A stretch of 64,000 bases of DNA from Blepharisma japonicum (GCA_949751835.1 CATKHK010000059.1:186001-250000), one strand, 5' to 3'. Counted from the stretch's first letter, positions 43,602-55,661 are shown. The notes: generated by a model not told the origin, from the sequence alone. Numbers and translations are program-made.

Positions 43602-44621
43602 ATGACGAATCTTGACGGACCTCAGCAAATATATCATAATATTCCAAGCCTATATACTCTCAATCCTGAATTTCAGAGAAATCAAACTTCAATTGATTCA
43701 TCTCAATCAATATCATGCAAAAATTTAAAAAATAGTCAGAATAATAGCAAGAAAAAAGTATTTCGATATAATAAAGAAAATGATAAATTCGATTATTTTG
43801 CTCAACTAGATTCTTTACAAAGAGAAATTGAAAGGCTAAAAGATCATATTGAGAATAAAAAATCTGCTTGCAGTAAAGAAATTAATGATTTAAAACTCTC
43901 TTATGAAATCAAAATCCAAACGTTTGGAGAGGCACACAAAAAACAATTTTCTTTAATCAATACGCAAATTGACGAAAAAAATAAGAATTTGGATAAGATA
44001 AGAACAGAAATCAGCAACGAGAAAACTCAATTAGAAAAACAGCTAAAAGAACTAAGGCATGTGTGCCTACATATGGAGTCTGAAAATAAAGAGATAAAAA
44101 AAGAGCTGGAATGCCTAAAAGAAAGAAATCGAGCTCTAGCTCAGGAAGAAATCCCTAACTTAAGAGCAAGTATTTTTAATATGAAAGATTATTATAATAT
44201 AGAGTTGCAAAATTTAAACAAACAAAAAGAAAAAGAGCATGAAGATTGTAAGAGAGAAATTGACGGTACTCAAGCGGAAATACTAAAATTAATAACTGAT
44301 TTGAATGAAACAAAAAATAACCACAAAAAAAAAGAAAAAATAAGGAGTCAAGAAATTTTGAAATTAAAAGAAAAGCTGATGGCAACGTCAAAAGAAGTAA
44401 TGGATAAAGAAAAAGAAATTAAAGATACATTAATATCTCTTGAAACGTATAAAGAAGAAGGAGGGAGATTTTCTCAAGAAGCAAGGAAATTGGAAAGAAC
44501 TCTAAATACTGAGATGAAAATAAAAGAAAAATTAAGCAGAAAAATATCAAAACTCACAAAATTAGTATATGGAAATACTGATAAGTCTCCTCGTCGGCAG
44601 CCAAATGGTGGTAAATCGTAA
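43602..44621 (+). CDS. Coiled-coil protein, 339 aa
   Basis: ATG 43602 to TAA 44619-44621. A 60-residue polar N-terminus is followed by near-continuous coiled coil (about residues 65-325) rich in Lys/Glu/Leu, and a short basic tail (NTDKSPRRQPNGGKS). No enzyme motif and no Trp codon are seen. Function unknown. An upstream ATG at about 43574 is in another frame and is closed by a stop, so the start at 43602 is preferred. Confidence 0.78.
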   Translation: MTNLDGPQQIYHNIPSLYTLNPEFQRNQTSIDSSQSISCKNLKNSQNNSKKKVFRYNKENDKFDYFAQLDSLQREIERLKDHIENKKSACSKEINDLKLSYEIKIQTFGEAHKKQFSLINTQIDEKNKNLDKIRTEISNEKTQLEKQLKELRHVCLHMESENKEIKKELECLKERNRALAQEEIPNLRASIFNMKDYYNIELQNLNKQKEKEHEDCKREIDGTQAEILKLITDLNETKNNHKKKEKIRSQEILKLKEKLMATSKEVMDKEKEIKDTLISLETYKEEGGRFSQEARKLERTLNTEMKIKEKLSRKISKLTKLVYGNTDKSPRRQPNGGKS

Positions 44622-44695
44622 TTGAAAAGAATTTTATATAGCATAGATAATTTTATAATATCATATGATATCAGTCTTATAAAATTGATTTTTTA

Positions 44696-44917
44696 ATGGG
44701 AAATTTGCTAGAAGGAATGAAAGAGAACAATACATTAGAAGTGCTAGTGGACGATTTGCAAAACATGGAATTTCCTACAATACCTTCAGCTATTTCTAAT
44801 TTTCAAAAGCGACTTAATGAGGCTGTCGAAGTAAACAGAGGTTTAGCAGTGCCTTCAATTGAGCCTTCTAGTGAAGCTGAATTATCAGAAGAACGATCCA
44901 ATTTATCATCCAGCTAA
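44696..44917 (+). CDS. Small hypothetical protein, 73 aa
   Basis: ATG 44696 to TAA 44915-44917, 74 bp after the preceding gene on the same strand. It starts MGNLLEGMKEN, so Gly2 could be myristoylated although the residues at positions 5-6 are not ideal. The remainder is acidic and Ser-rich (SSEAELSEERSNLSSS). No family is recognised; coding status rests on composition and a clean frame. Confidence 0.5.
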   Translation: MGNLLEGMKENNTLEVLVDDLQNMEFPTIPSAISNFQKRLNEAVEVNRGLAVPSIEPSSEAELSEERSNLSSS

Positions 44918-45060
44918 TAATGAAATTAATGTTTCGAGCCTAATCTGTGATTTAAAAAATAGTGTGATATAATCATATTTCTATACATTCTTTTAAAAAT
45001 AAACTATAATAAAAATCTATATTGTTTTTAAAAAGGGTTTTAACATTAATAAAACATACA

Positions 45061-47517
45061 TTATCTTAAACTTACCAAAAAGGTATCACCATCTTTGTAT
45101 AAAGTGCTCGATGCTAGCGTTTTATTGACCCTTGCCGATCTTTTATTGTATAAATCAAATTCTTGCCGTATTTTATTTATTTTTGATAAAGGCGATACAC
45201 TTCTATCTCTTTGAACACTTCTTACTCTTTTTCTCAAGTTACCTCCTGTAAATTTTTTCATTGAAGTGACTGCACGATTGATTTTAATTTTATCAGATAC
45301 TTCTAAATTGTTAAGCAATTTTGATACGCTTTCGATTTCTTTTGTTCCTTTTCTTATCGAATTTGATGACTTTGCTCTACTCTCATCCTGGATTTTTTTA
45401 TATAATTCAAGTTCGGATCGATGATTTTGAGCTTTTACAATTGATAGCCTATCCATATCTAAAGATGATAAGAGCATTTTTGCATTAAGGCCTTGTCTTC
45501 TTTGTTTTACTTTTTCAAGCTTCTCAGAATAGTCATCTAAAAGCGATTCAGACTGAATTTTTGATAAACTAAAATTATTAGACTGAGGGACTTGAGGTAA
45601 ATATTGATCTAACTTTCTCTCTCTTTCTGTTCTGCTGTTATAAATATCTTTTATCATATCAAGCCTAACCTTAGAGTCCTCTTTTTCTCTTAATTTTATA
45701 ATTTCTTTTTTTCAGCTATTTTTCCCTTTAGAGTGAATTTCCTTGGTTTCTTTATTCAATTTGTTTATATAATAAAATGCTTTATTATCTTTAATTTTCT
45801 CTTCGGACGGATAATTTTTTAATGCTTTATATAGACCCTTATTTGACTTTACAGCTGAAGTTGCATTTTGGTCTATAAATTCTCCATTTGAATGAATACT
45901 ACATTCTAATGAACTTTCACTCATATCCACTATAAAGCTGCTATTGTTTTCACTCTCTGAGCTATCAGAAATTTCTGCAACATAATTTTCTTGGTTTGGA
46001 TGATCCCCCTTTTCATTCTTTAAGTCTCATGATGAATTATATGAGTGATAGCCGATATGGTTAAGAGTATAAGAATGAGTTACCTTGGACTCGATTGCCT
46101 TTATGTTTAAAGCTGAAATTGATAAAACTCTGATACTTTTCTCCCAATGTGGCATATCCAAACCTGTTTCTTCAATAGTCATTTTCATTGCATCAATAAG
46201 CTGCTTTCTTGAGTCTACAAGATTAGATGCAATTGAATGAAGCTGGAGCCTTTTTAGAAGTTGAGATTTCATATGCAAACTTCTATAGACTGGGATACTT
46301 TGCATTCTTTTTTTAAATAAAACCTCAGAGTCATAGTTTGCCTTGGTAGCTTCTCTAAGCTCATTCAACCCAATTTCAACTATAGGCTTAAATAGTTCAA
46401 TAAATTTTCAAAGATGCTCTTCTTGCTTTTCTGATGGAGGCTTATAGTTGTGATCTGTACAAGAATCAATAGCCTGAACGATATTATTGATAAATTGCAA
46501 TAAATTATTGCATTTTTGCAAGATTGATGAATCTTTTTCTGAAGAGAACTCTTCATACTTTAAAGGGATACAAGTGTCTCTAGATGATTTTAACTGTAGA
46601 GGAATGTACTTTATATGGCTTTCTAGCTTGAGATATTCAACCTTTATAAGTTTTCTAATTTGAATAAGTCTATCTATGAAGTTTGATTCATGCTCAATGT
46701 CTCAAATTTCCAGCTTGTCTTTGTCTGAGAATATAGATTTATAATAATATTTTTTAAATTTCAAATCGCCCTGCTTCATCAGGTCTTTAAAACATTTTTC
46801 CAGCTTCTCCAAATACAAGCCAATATATAAAGATGTCTTGTGCAAATGGTTTATATTGCACAGAATTTGCGAGTTGTAATTGAATAAATTTTCAATATGC
46901 TCGAACTTGTCACGACAGCTTGGAACTCCTTTCATTCTTGTCCCCGTGCATCTTTGTTGCAATTCAGGCACAGGAGCTGAAAAATTTGATGCAATTGAGT
47001 TAGAAAAGCGGACTTCAACTGTAGTCTGTGGCCTTTTATATATTTGGACACTAGCAGCGTGATCGTCTTCTTTTCATATTAGAATTCTTTTTCTTCATCT
47101 AGAGCTATGAATAATTTGGGTGACTTCTTGAGTAAATTCTCTGGTTTCTGAATTTAAATATTCACTAGTGCTCATTCTAATGTATTTGGTATCGTCTAGG
47201 GATAAGCGAATATTTTTAATAGCTTTGAAGATATAAGAGTCCATGTCTTTTGCAATGGAGTCCGCATGGAGAAATGCTTTTGAAAATTCAGTTTCTAAAC
47301 CATAGGCTGAAGCAAGAGAAGATTTCGCTTTTTCAATTAATTCTTCATGAGTTTGTTTGAATGCTCTATTTATTTCAGCAAGATTCAGCAATGAGGTTAT
47401 TTCTTGAGCAAAATAGTTAATTATTTCATTGAATTCCACAAACTGTTCATGCAGTAAAGCTGATATATCGCTAAATAAGTTGCATTGCAAAATTTCTTGT
47501 TTGACCTTTTTCTTCAT
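45061..47517 (-). CDS. Unknown helical protein, 818 aa (many UGA=Trp)
   Basis: Five fragments fall in one frame and join when TGA is Trp (for example 47095-47097, 47074-47076 and the fragment junctions near 46700, 46410, 46027 and 45712). Start ATG 47517, stop TAA 45061. Residues 1-140 are helical with possible coiled coil; the middle (about 180-500) is a mixed helical domain (DKFEHIENLFNYNSQILCN; SLHMKSQLLKRLQLHSIASN); the C-terminal part is acidic Ser-rich and then basic (RKRVRSVQRDRSVSPLSK). No family is recognised. This gene shows how badly the standard code fragments a large protein in this genome. Confidence 0.75.
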
Positions 47518-47654
47518 TTCTAATCAAAATTTTCAAGTTATCTGTCTATTTACTGTTATCAATATTATTAAACTCGTATGTGATATAGAAAGATTATGCT
47601 AAGGATAATAAAAATTTGAAAGCAAGCGAAAACAGCTGAATTGCATTTTTATAT

Positions 47655-48725
47655 TTAATTCGTTAATACTATATTGCTATAATATGAGCTCGAAATCTGA
47701 ACTACTCCATTCAGATTATCAATTGCTCTTGGAAGAGGCTCTTTATAAAGATATCTATGTCCCTGAACTTCTGGGTGTCCAAGTCTTCCATCACTTCCAC
47801 AACCCCAAGTGAAGAGCCTTCCATCACCTATTGCTAATGAGTGGATTCCTCCACACTCCACATAGTCAGCTTTGAAATTTTGAATTATCTCTGGGATATA
47901 CCGGTCTGCCGGATCTTCATGGCTTCAATGAGCATCTAGCCCTAATTTTCCTTTATATCCGCTTCCTCACATATAAACATTCCTATCATTATCTACACAT
48001 CCTGTATGCCCATACTTTTCTCCTTTGGAGCAGGAAACCTGTCTTATTTGTATATGAGCTAATGATGCCACAGCAATTGGACTTGAACTTGAAACCGTAT
48101 TACCGTTCCCTAATTGGCCTCAGGTATTATTTCCCCACATATAAAGTTGGCCTTGGCTTATACACCCTGCATGAACCATTCCAATATCAATATATTCTAC
48201 GTTTTGCATCACTGGTGCAAAAGTAAGACGATCTTGGTTATTTGCATTTAATTCTCGGATTCCACAGGAGATTAATGTGTTGTCTTGAGTTATGGCAAAT
48301 GATGCATGCCCTCCTGCCTTTATTATCTTTGCTTGTGTGTTAGTTGGGGTGAATTTTGACTCTTCTTGAGTGCTGCCTAATCCGAGCTGACCATGCGAAT
48401 TATAGCCTGAAGCCATTATCAAGCCGTTTTCAGTCAATGCTAATGAGTGCCAATATCCGCAAGCAATCATAACAATCTTAGGTAAATAACTTAGATGTCT
48501 TGGCACAGGGGAATCGATATTCAAGCCACCTCTTGCATTTTTTCCTTTTCCAAAAAAATATACATTTCCATTGCTCTGTAAACAAAGTGCATAGCTGCCT
48601 CCATTTCCAACTTGCATGATACTAGAAAGTTCTCTTATTCTGAATGGAATTATCTCTTTATTGCTTCTCGACCCAAGCTCGCCGCTTTTTCCAGTCCCAA
48701 AAGTATAAACATTTCCGGCTATCAT
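47655..48725 (-). CDS. RCC1-repeat protein, 356 aa
   Basis: A seven-bladed RCC1-type propeller from ATG 48725 to TAA 47655. Blades show the signatures FGTGKSGELG, FFGKGKNARGG, GYWHSLALTENG, GYNSHGQLGLG, LYMWGNNTWGQLGNG, VYMWGSGYKGKLG and HSLAIGDGRLFTWG. The second Trp in NNTWGQLG is a TGA (48120-48122), at a position normally Trp in RCC1 repeats; further TGAs occur in the next blade. The protein is propeller only, without added domains, so it may be a Ran exchange factor or, more likely, one of the many RCC1-like proteins with other roles; the name RCC1 is not assigned. Confidence 0.88.
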
Positions 48726-48984
48726 TTTTAAATACTGAAATTAACTCATGTATAATAAAAAAGAAATGAATGACAAATCTATCGAACTTGCAGTCCAACC
48801 ATAAGCAAAACTGTTAAAGTTATTGAAAATATGCTAACCATCGGCTTCGTAAATAGATTGCTTATTATGTGGCTTTTAAAAGCGTATATCCATAGACAAG
48901 TTATTCACTATTTATTTAGATCTTTATATACATAACGGAACATAAACAAATTGAATTTTTTGGAAATTAATTTATATAATTAAA

Positions 48985-49875
48985 ATGGCAGTTTCAACAT
49001 TAAGAGTTACACCTAGCTGGAGAAAGTTAAATCTGGACATCGATATCCCAGATATAGATACTGAATACCGACGAAAGAAAATGAAATTTTCCTACGATAC
49101 GTGGGAAGACACCACAGTCCCAGGCAGTAGCCATGGCGTCTGTATGAAGAAAGGCTTACGACCTCATATGGAGGATGCTTACCGAATCATCGAAAACTTC
49201 CAAAACAAGCCACATTGCAGTGCCTTTGGAGTTTTTGATGGCCATTCAGGCAACACAGCATCAAAATTTGCTTCAAAACGACTCCTAGAAAATCTTGAAA
49301 AAAATGACAATGAAGGCTTAAGAAAAGCGTTTGAAACCACAGACAAAGCTTACTGTTCCCTTAATTCAAGCCAAGATGGAGGCTCTACAGCAGCAGTAGC
49401 AATCATAGAAGACAATACTCTGCGAATCGCTAACGTGGGAGATTCAAAAATTTTACTAATCGGTGATGAAGAAACCGAACTTCTCACTCATGACCATTTA
49501 GCATCAGATCAAAGTGAACAAATCCGAATCGAAGAAGCAGGTGGATATGTCTTTCCTGTTGGAAAAGTGTTAAGAGTGCACGGACAGTTAGCACTTTCCC
49601 GCAGTCTAGGACACTCCAAGCTTAAAGATTATGTGATTTCAGAGCCATATGTAACTGAAAGGCAGATTTCTAAAAATGATCTGGCTTTAGTTATAGCGAC
49701 AGACGGACTTTTTGACACCCTAAACAAAGAAGAAATAGGGAAAATTTTTAGGAGTAGACAAGATTTGCAGCCTTTTGAAATGGCTGAGTTGTTGGTCCAA
49801 GAAGCAATAATGAAAGGATCAAAGGACAACATTACTTGTATTGTAGTAAATTTGAGAGAGTACAGTCTTAAATAA
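48985..49875 (+). CDS. PP2C-family (PPM) Ser/Thr protein phosphatase
   Basis: 296 aa. Metal-ligand motifs of the PP2C fold are intact: GLRPHMEDAY near residue 57, FGVFDGHSGNTASKF near 81, DGGSTAAVAII near 131, LRIANVGDSKILLIG near 150, HLASDQSE near 172, ATDGLFDTLN near 237 and GSKDNITCIVV near 281. It would dephosphorylate phospho-Ser/Thr with Mg or Mn. The N-terminal 40 residues (LDIDIPDIDTEYRRKK) are outside the fold. There is no myristoylation signal or membrane segment. Trp are TGG; TAA stop, 36 bp tail to tail with the next gene. Confidence 0.93.
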   Translation: MAVSTLRVTPSWRKLNLDIDIPDIDTEYRRKKMKFSYDTWEDTTVPGSSHGVCMKKGLRPHMEDAYRIIENFQNKPHCSAFGVFDGHSGNTASKFASKRLLENLEKNDNEGLRKAFETTDKAYCSLNSSQDGGSTAAVAIIEDNTLRIANVGDSKILLIGDEETELLTHDHLASDQSEQIRIEEAGGYVFPVGKVLRVHGQLALSRSLGHSKLKDYVISEPYVTERQISKNDLALVIATDGLFDTLNKEEIGKIFRSRQDLQPFEMAELLVQEAIMKGSKDNITCIVVNLREYSLK

Positions 49876-49911
49876 GTGATAAACTATGTAAATTACTCTA
49901 TAAACATCTTT

Positions 49912-50229
49912 TTAAAAAGCCTTGTTTATTTTCTTTTCAAGTTCTTCGCAATATCTTCTCATGAAATTGATTTGTTTTGCAAGCTTATCAACATTTTGTA
50001 GGTTCTCTTCTAATGTTTCACATTTTAAAATAAAGTCTTTTGTCATATCAACTGTGCTGTCTGATTTTGTAGTAATATTGCATAAATGCGATGCATATAG
50101 AGACATTAGATTCATTGTAGTTTCAGCCGCTTCTCTAAAATCAATTGCTAACGTATTAACTAAATTTTCAATTTCATCTGGAATTGTCTGCTGCAATGTT
50201 TCGAGTTCATCAATATCAACAAAAGACAT
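49912..50229 (-). CDS. Small helical protein, 105 aa, BORC/BLOC-subunit-like
   Basis: ATG 50229 to TAA 49912. An all-helical acidic protein: ELETLQQTIPDEIENLVNTL, then a helix with the pattern TVDMTKDFILKCETLEENL and a final amphipathic helix (QINFMRRYCEELEKKI). Size and the alternating hydrophobic pattern resemble BORC/BLOC-1 subunits (BORCS6-like), small helical proteins that act on lysosome positioning, but the match is by pattern only. No TGA or Trp codon. Confidence 0.6.
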   Translation of the reverse strand: MSFVDIDELETLQQTIPDEIENLVNTLAIDFREAAETTMNLMSLYASHLCNITTKSDSTVDMTKDFILKCETLEENLQNVDKLAKQINFMRRYCEELEKKINKAF

Positions 50230-50547
50230 TTATATTTCGAAGAAATTTTGGTTTAATAATCAGAATAATGATGCCTTTATTTCGTTTGTGTTAAAGCAAA
50301 AATAACTAACTGTAAATCGAAGAAAAATATTTATTTAATGAATTAATGCAAATAAATAAGTCGATTTTATTGCTCTTTTGAATAATTATTTATCTCAATA
50401 TTTAATAAAATTTAATTAATATCTTCATAAATAATTTGCAGTATCGAAAATAATCTATTTTTGAATCAATTGAGATGTTCGCAAAGAGTTATAACTCAGA
50501 AGAAAGCTAGTGCAAATTCATATTAATTTATTTCTTATCTCACTTCA
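50230..50547. other. AT-rich spacer between divergent genes
   Basis: About 318 bp separating the starts of the small helical gene and the intron-bearing gene at 50548. It has stops in all frames and no motif I can point to; it presumably holds both promoters. Confidence 0.55.
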
Positions 50548-51216
50548 ATGCTGCCATCTCCACCTAAACGCCCATTTAAACCCTCATATAGAAGCTCAAG
50601 AAAAATATGCTATCAAAATGCATCACCCTCATGTTTACCTCATAGTGTAACTTTTATTTAGGTAACTAACACAATGCAAAAATTTATGTTCAAAATAATT
50701 TATAAAAAATTTAAACGGATTATCTTTGCCTTATGCAGAGGTATGGATTCAAACGCTTTTCAAAAAATAAGCCCTCAGCTTGCAGCACTTATCAAAAACA
50801 GAAAAAATAGTGTAGAAGTAATGTTTAGACTGTATGGAGAAACTTGGCCTCCTATGATTGTTTACAAAGCTAAGGCTGAGCATTTTAAAGTTATTGGATT
50901 TAAATATCAGGAACTGAATTTCGATTATAAATGAAATATATTATTTTCTGATACCCCAATAGAGAGAAGCAAATCATCACTGCCTCCTCTACGAAATATA
51001 AGAATATCTAGGGCGAGAACTAGAAATTATGATAGAGAAATAAACAAAAAATATCACATATGATCGAGGAATCCAGTTGCAGCATATATACGAAGAAGCC
51101 TTTCTGTTCAGTTGGAAACTAGAATTGATATTGAATACCGAAATTATTGAAAAAAATTAGGAGTTCTAGTAATAAAATGGCATGAATCAAGAAAAATTGA
51201 TCAGGGCGTTGTTTAA
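50548..51216 (+). CDS. Unknown basic protein, 217 aa, one 15-nt intron
   Basis: Exons 50548-50646 and 50662-51216; the intron (50647-50661) ends in an in-frame TAG. TGA is Trp at 50932-50934 (NFDYKWNILF), and twice more in YHIWSRNP and RNYWKKLG. The N-terminal exon is Pro/Ser/Arg-rich (MLPSPPKRPFKPSYRSSRK), followed by a helical basic segment and a compact region (VEVMFRLYGETWPPMIVYKAK). No family recognised. Without the intron, translation would appear to start only at 50674, inside the gene. TAA stop. Confidence 0.75.
50647..50661 (+). other. 15-nt intron (GTAACTTTTATTTAG)
   Basis: Phase 0, GT...AG. It ends with an in-frame TAG, and excision joins PHS to VTNTMQKF in frame. The intron is followed by a second GTAACT, a local duplication of the donor sequence. 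Confidence 0.82.
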
Positions 51217-51553
51217 TTATAAATTTAATGGGTATTTAACAAATAAAAAATGATAATGTCAGAATATATTGTATTTTTAAAAACTATCTAATAAAAATTA
51301 TTTATTAGGTTAGTTAGATTCCTTAAGAATTAATATGATTAAATCACCCACAATAATTTTTCCCTTTGAAAGGCCTCAGCTTCCTCTAAATAAAAATAAA
51401 TTTCTATCATAGATTTTAAGATCAGACCATAATCAGAAATCTTTACATAAAAATAAAATAAATTTTCAACCATTTTCTAATCAGATCAATTTGAGATTCA
51501 CATGTAAATTGATTGACCACTTGGTCATAGCTTAGGAAATTTAATATACATAA
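51217..51553. other. AT-rich spacer, no supported gene
   Basis: About 337 bp. A 25-codon open frame (ATG 51333, MIKSPTIIFPFERPQLP...) is present but too short to support. No intron, repeat or RNA gene is seen. Confidence 0.5.
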
Positions 51554-52441
51554 ATGGAGTCAAAAACTAGTGCTTTAGTAGATTTTGCATCAGGTGTCTG
51601 TGCAGGAGTCGCTAATGTCATTGTCTGCGCTCCTTTAGATACTGCCCGTACTCGACTTCAAACCCAAAATATTTATGAAAAGAAATACAATGGAATTATA
51701 TCAGCCTTAAGTAAAACGTACAGAGAAGAAGGCCTGAAAAGTTTGTATCAAGGTTTAAATGCATCATTAATTGCTTATCCCTCATCATGAAGTATTTATT
51801 TCATGCTTTATAACAGAATCCGAATTTATTTTGGCGATCTTTTTCATAGTGATACCCTAGGAAATATTGCAGGAGCATCTATAGCTGGATTAACAGGAAG
51901 CATCATTACCAATCCTTTATGATTGATAAGAGCTCGCATGCAAGTACAGAGTGGTAATAACAAATACACAAGTGTAGCAGATTCTCTTAGACTTATCATA
52001 AAAGAAGAAGGTTTTTTGGCATTATTTAATGGGTGTAAAGCATCCATGCTTGGAACCATTCATGTAGTGGTTCAGTTTCCTCTATATGAATTCACAAAAA
52101 AGCTAATAGAAAGAGAGCATGAGCCTCCTCATATCTTAGAAATGATTTTGTGCACAATTTTCCCGAAGTTCATGGCAAGTTTATGCTCTTATCCTCATGA
52201 AGTTTTAAGGGCAAGGCTTTTCATGAGCCAAAAAGACACTGATCAGATGTTCACAGGCTTATGGAGCCTTATGAAATATACATGAAAGAATGAAGGAATA
52301 AAAGGATTTTATTCAGGATTTTCAGTCAACTTGCTGAGAGTCATGCCATCCACTTTTGTTACTCTATACACTTATGAGCATGTTTCTTACTTTTTGAGTA
52401 CACATAAAATAGCAGATTACATAGGTTTAAAACGACTTTAA
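51554..52441 (+). CDS. Mitochondrial carrier (SLC25), NAD/nucleotide-carrier branch
   Basis: 295 aa, the normal carrier length, with three repeats carrying the Px(D/E)xx(K/R) signatures: APLDTARTRLQ near residue 26, NPLWLIRARMQ near 119 and YPHEVLRARLF near 214. The Trp in NPLWLIRARMQ is a TGA (51920-51922); PxW in repeat 2 is typical of the SLC25A32/33/36 and yeast NDT1 branch, which carries NAD, folate or pyrimidine nucleotides. Other Trp-TGAs are at 51788-51790 (PSSWSIYF) and 52283-52285 (KYTWKNEG). A standard-code reading splits it in four. TAA stop, 69 bp tail to tail with the LRR gene. Substrate cannot be fixed from sequence. Confidence 0.9.
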
Positions 52442-52510
52442 ATTATTTAATTTTTATTTTTTTCATTATATATAATTATTTTTATATAAAATTTACATTA
52501 ATTAAACAGT

Positions 52511-54085
52511 TTATCCCATTGATTTTACTCTATTCCTAGCATTTGTGGCAGGCTTAATCATCATGGCGGCGACTGGGTTTCCGTACCCTATTTTCATAGA
52601 GTTGGTAATTGTTTCACTATTGATTACACTTACTTTGCTTGCATTTGAAAAATTCAGGTAAGATTCATCAGCTTCGTTTATCCTTGCTGTAGTCACTAAG
52701 CTAGATCTAAGTAATTTATTAGATTTTCCTGGGGTTCTGAACTGCTTATTAGCACCTACTTTTCCTGGCCTAGGCGACGCATTATTGCTTCTTGATATTT
52801 TCTTCTTATCAGTTGATACAGGTGAGCCTGGCCTTGTATAAGTTTTTGGGGTCGAAATTTTTGACGAATTCAAAATTGCTGAGCAGCTTATTTGGCTTAA
52901 GTCAATTTTATGGGTCTCTGAGAGCTCACTAAAATATTTTTGGGGAGGTTTAGAAGGAACTGGGGTTTCATGAATATTTATAGGACATATATGAATTGGA
53001 GTTGATGGCAAACTTTGATGTTTTTTATGATGGAAACCAATATTATAGGTAGTTGGAAATAAAAAGTCGGGTAATTGGCATTGAGACAAGGAAAAAATGT
53101 CAGGAGGGTCAATATACCTGAGTTTCGGTAATAATTGAGGAATAAATTCTTGGTAGTTTGATGCCTCAGTAATATTATTCCCTTTTAAATTTAACGTTTG
53201 CAATTTCATACTAAGCGCCAAAGGCGCAACATCTTCATATTTTTCTATTAAATTATCTGCAGCATCAATGATTTTTAAATTGCTAATTTTGCATAAACCA
53301 CCAATGTTTGCGATTGAATTTTTTTTAATATAAATTTCCAATAGTGCTTTAAACCCAACAAAACCTTCAATATAGCTGAGCTGATTTTCATTAAAATTTA
53401 AATACTGCAAATTAAAAAGCGGCACTGAATTAGAAAATTCTGTCAATAAATTGTTGCTCAAATTAAGCAAAATCAAAGATTGTGGGATATTTCACTTTAT
53501 TTCTGAAATATTATTTGATGATAAATTTAAATAGAGAATTTGCGCTGGAAGTTGAGGCATAGCGAATCCTTGGGATATATTTGTAATTGATAAAGAATTA
53601 GATGATGAAGGTTTTACATATCTTGTAGCTGTGTCATTTTGAGAGATTAACAGTCTAGTTACATCAAATTTCCCAGCATCTTGCAAGCCGCTGATATTTA
53701 AGGTACTAGTATTTTCATCTTTGTGTGGATAGCTTTCTTTTATGTCAATCAATGCATCAAGGAGTTCATCGCAGTCGAATTCTTGGTTAAATTCCAATAT
53801 CTTTTTTACTACTTCATTATAGGAGTATGCCATCAGCTGCTTGGTCGCGCGGTATTTGGATGGAGAAATCAATGGGAGCTTTGATGAAATCTTTTCAAGG
53901 GATTTCACTGCTTGAAAAGCATTTACCTTTAACGATTTCGGATTGGATTTGGCAGAGTTGAATATCTCTTCAACATATAGAAATCAATCTAATCTGCTCA
54001 TGACCCAGCTTTGACTAGGCTTAAGATCTTCAGCTGAATGCTTCTGTATTTGTTTTTGTGAGTAATTCGTTTTGCTTGATTTCAT
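52511..54085 (-). CDS. Leucine-rich-repeat protein, 524 aa
   Basis: Start ATG 54085 (MKSSKTNYSQKQ), stop TAA 52511. TGA codons are Trp, for example in SRLDWFLYVEEIF and in SEIKWNIPQS. After a helical N-terminus (about residues 1-190) come SDS22-type repeats (ILYLNLSSNNI, LILLNLSNNLL, YLNFNENQL, EIYIKKNSI, IIDAADNL, TLNLKGNNI, residues about 190-320) capped by LLPKLRYIDPP. The remaining 200 residues are Ser/Pro/Lys-rich and disordered (SPRPGKVGANKQFRTPGKSN). SDS22-type LRRs are common in ciliary and centrosomal proteins, but no orthologue is assigned. Confidence 0.82.
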
Positions 54086-54320
54086 TATAAGTTATAAATT
54101 AATAAATTGGCAATGAGCTTTGAAGAACCTTATATAAACGCTTAGTTAACTCTTTAATGTTTTAACAATTATAAAAATGAAATAATGGCATTAAATCTAA
54201 ATTACAAGTGATTGAATCTTATGAGTTGCTTCTCATACGGCAAGAAGCAAGTGGATCGGCCATTCAAATTAAATCCATTATTCTGTTCATATTTTCTTGT
54301 TGACAATTATCAGTAGAGAA

Positions 54321-55661
54321 ATGAAACTGAGTGTATATCAGAAGTGGCAAATTGTTATTTTTGTTGTATCATATCTATGCATAGTTGCCAGACATGCTGG
54401 GCTTGAAGGATGATTTATGGTGAAATCAGATGTCAACGACGACTTGGGCTTTTCAACGACCTGACTAGGAGCCATGGACTCAACTTATTTATTCTGCTAT
54501 GCTACTGGCAATTACATTAGCGGAATTCTTGGAGATAAATTCCCTATACGCTTTGTGGTTCCTATGGGGATGGCTTTAGGTAGTTTCTGCTATGTTATTA
54601 TTGCTATTCTTGGATTTTCGAATTATGACAACCCTTGGCTTTTTGTAATATTATTTGGGGCAATTGGTCTTACATTATCTACTGTATGGCCAGGCACAGT
54701 ATCACTTATGGGTCGTTGGTATTCTCAAAAACACACAGGTAAAATTTTGGGCTTATGGAGCTCTAACTCCCAAGTTGGAAATATTCTGGGAGCCCAGATT
54801 GCGTCTATTATCTTATCAGTAATCAATGCTTCGTGGGAAGTTGTAACAATAACAACAACGATATTCCTAATAAGTATTGGTGTGCTATTTTTGACTCTTG
54901 CAAAAGAAAAGCCTAACCCAGAATGGCAATTAGAAGAATCTCAAGCGTTTTATGAAATAAAAGACCAAGGACCTTCAAACCAAGACAAAAGATCAATTTC
55001 ATTTCTACAAGCTTGGATGCTGCCCAGGGTAGCAATTTATGCATTTACATATGCTTGTGTAAAACTCCTTAATATGTCATTGGTCATGTGGCTGCCATTC
55101 TTTTTGGATAAACAAATACATGTCGATAAATCGTTAATTGGAACAATTGCAAACCTTTATGATATAGGAGGACTGGTAGGAGGCTTTATATTTGGCTGGG
55201 TGACAGATAAGATGGGATTCAGAGCCCCAGCTCTGTGCGTAATGCTTATTGGAGGTCTTCCAATTTTTGGAATAATTCAGCTTATGAATTCAGATATATG
55301 ATGGATTTTCTTTTTTATAACTTTCTTATTAGGCACCCTTATTGCTTCTTCAGATAATTTGATTTCAGGTGCTGTAGCAACAGATTTAGGGAGAAGTGAC
55401 AGCAGTCTGGGAAATAATGAAAATGTGATAGCAACTGTTGCTGGAATTATTGATGGGACTGGGGCTTTAGGAGCAGCCAGTGGACAGATTTTTATTGGAT
55501 ATCTAGCTGGCGTCAGTTGAACTTATGTGTTTATTTTTATGTTGGGTGTTAACTGCTGCGCTGTTATGCTTCTAATGAAATTTGCACTAAAAGACACTAA
55601 AACTATTCGCGCGGAACGAAAGAAAACTAAAAATTCAATAAGCACTAAGCAAGGTGAATAA
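54321..55661 (+). CDS. SLC37-like sugar-phosphate/organophosphate antiporter (MFS), 446 aa
   Basis: Reading TGA as Trp extends the frame to ATG 54321 (MKLSVYQKWQIVIFVVSYLC) and to TAA 55659-55661, giving the full 12-helix fold. Family features: YLCIVARHAGLEGWFMVKSDVN in the first helices, GNYISGILGDKFPIR near residue 60 (the MFS loop 2-3 motif), TLSTVWPGTVSLMGRWYSQKHTG near 115, GLWSSNSQVGNILGAQIA near 142 and GGLVGGFIFGWVTDKMGF near 285. This is the OPA/SLC37 branch (glycerol-3-phosphate or glucose-6-phosphate exchange). Trp-TGA codons lie inside membrane helices. The C-terminus is short and basic (KTKNSISTKQGE). Confidence 0.88.
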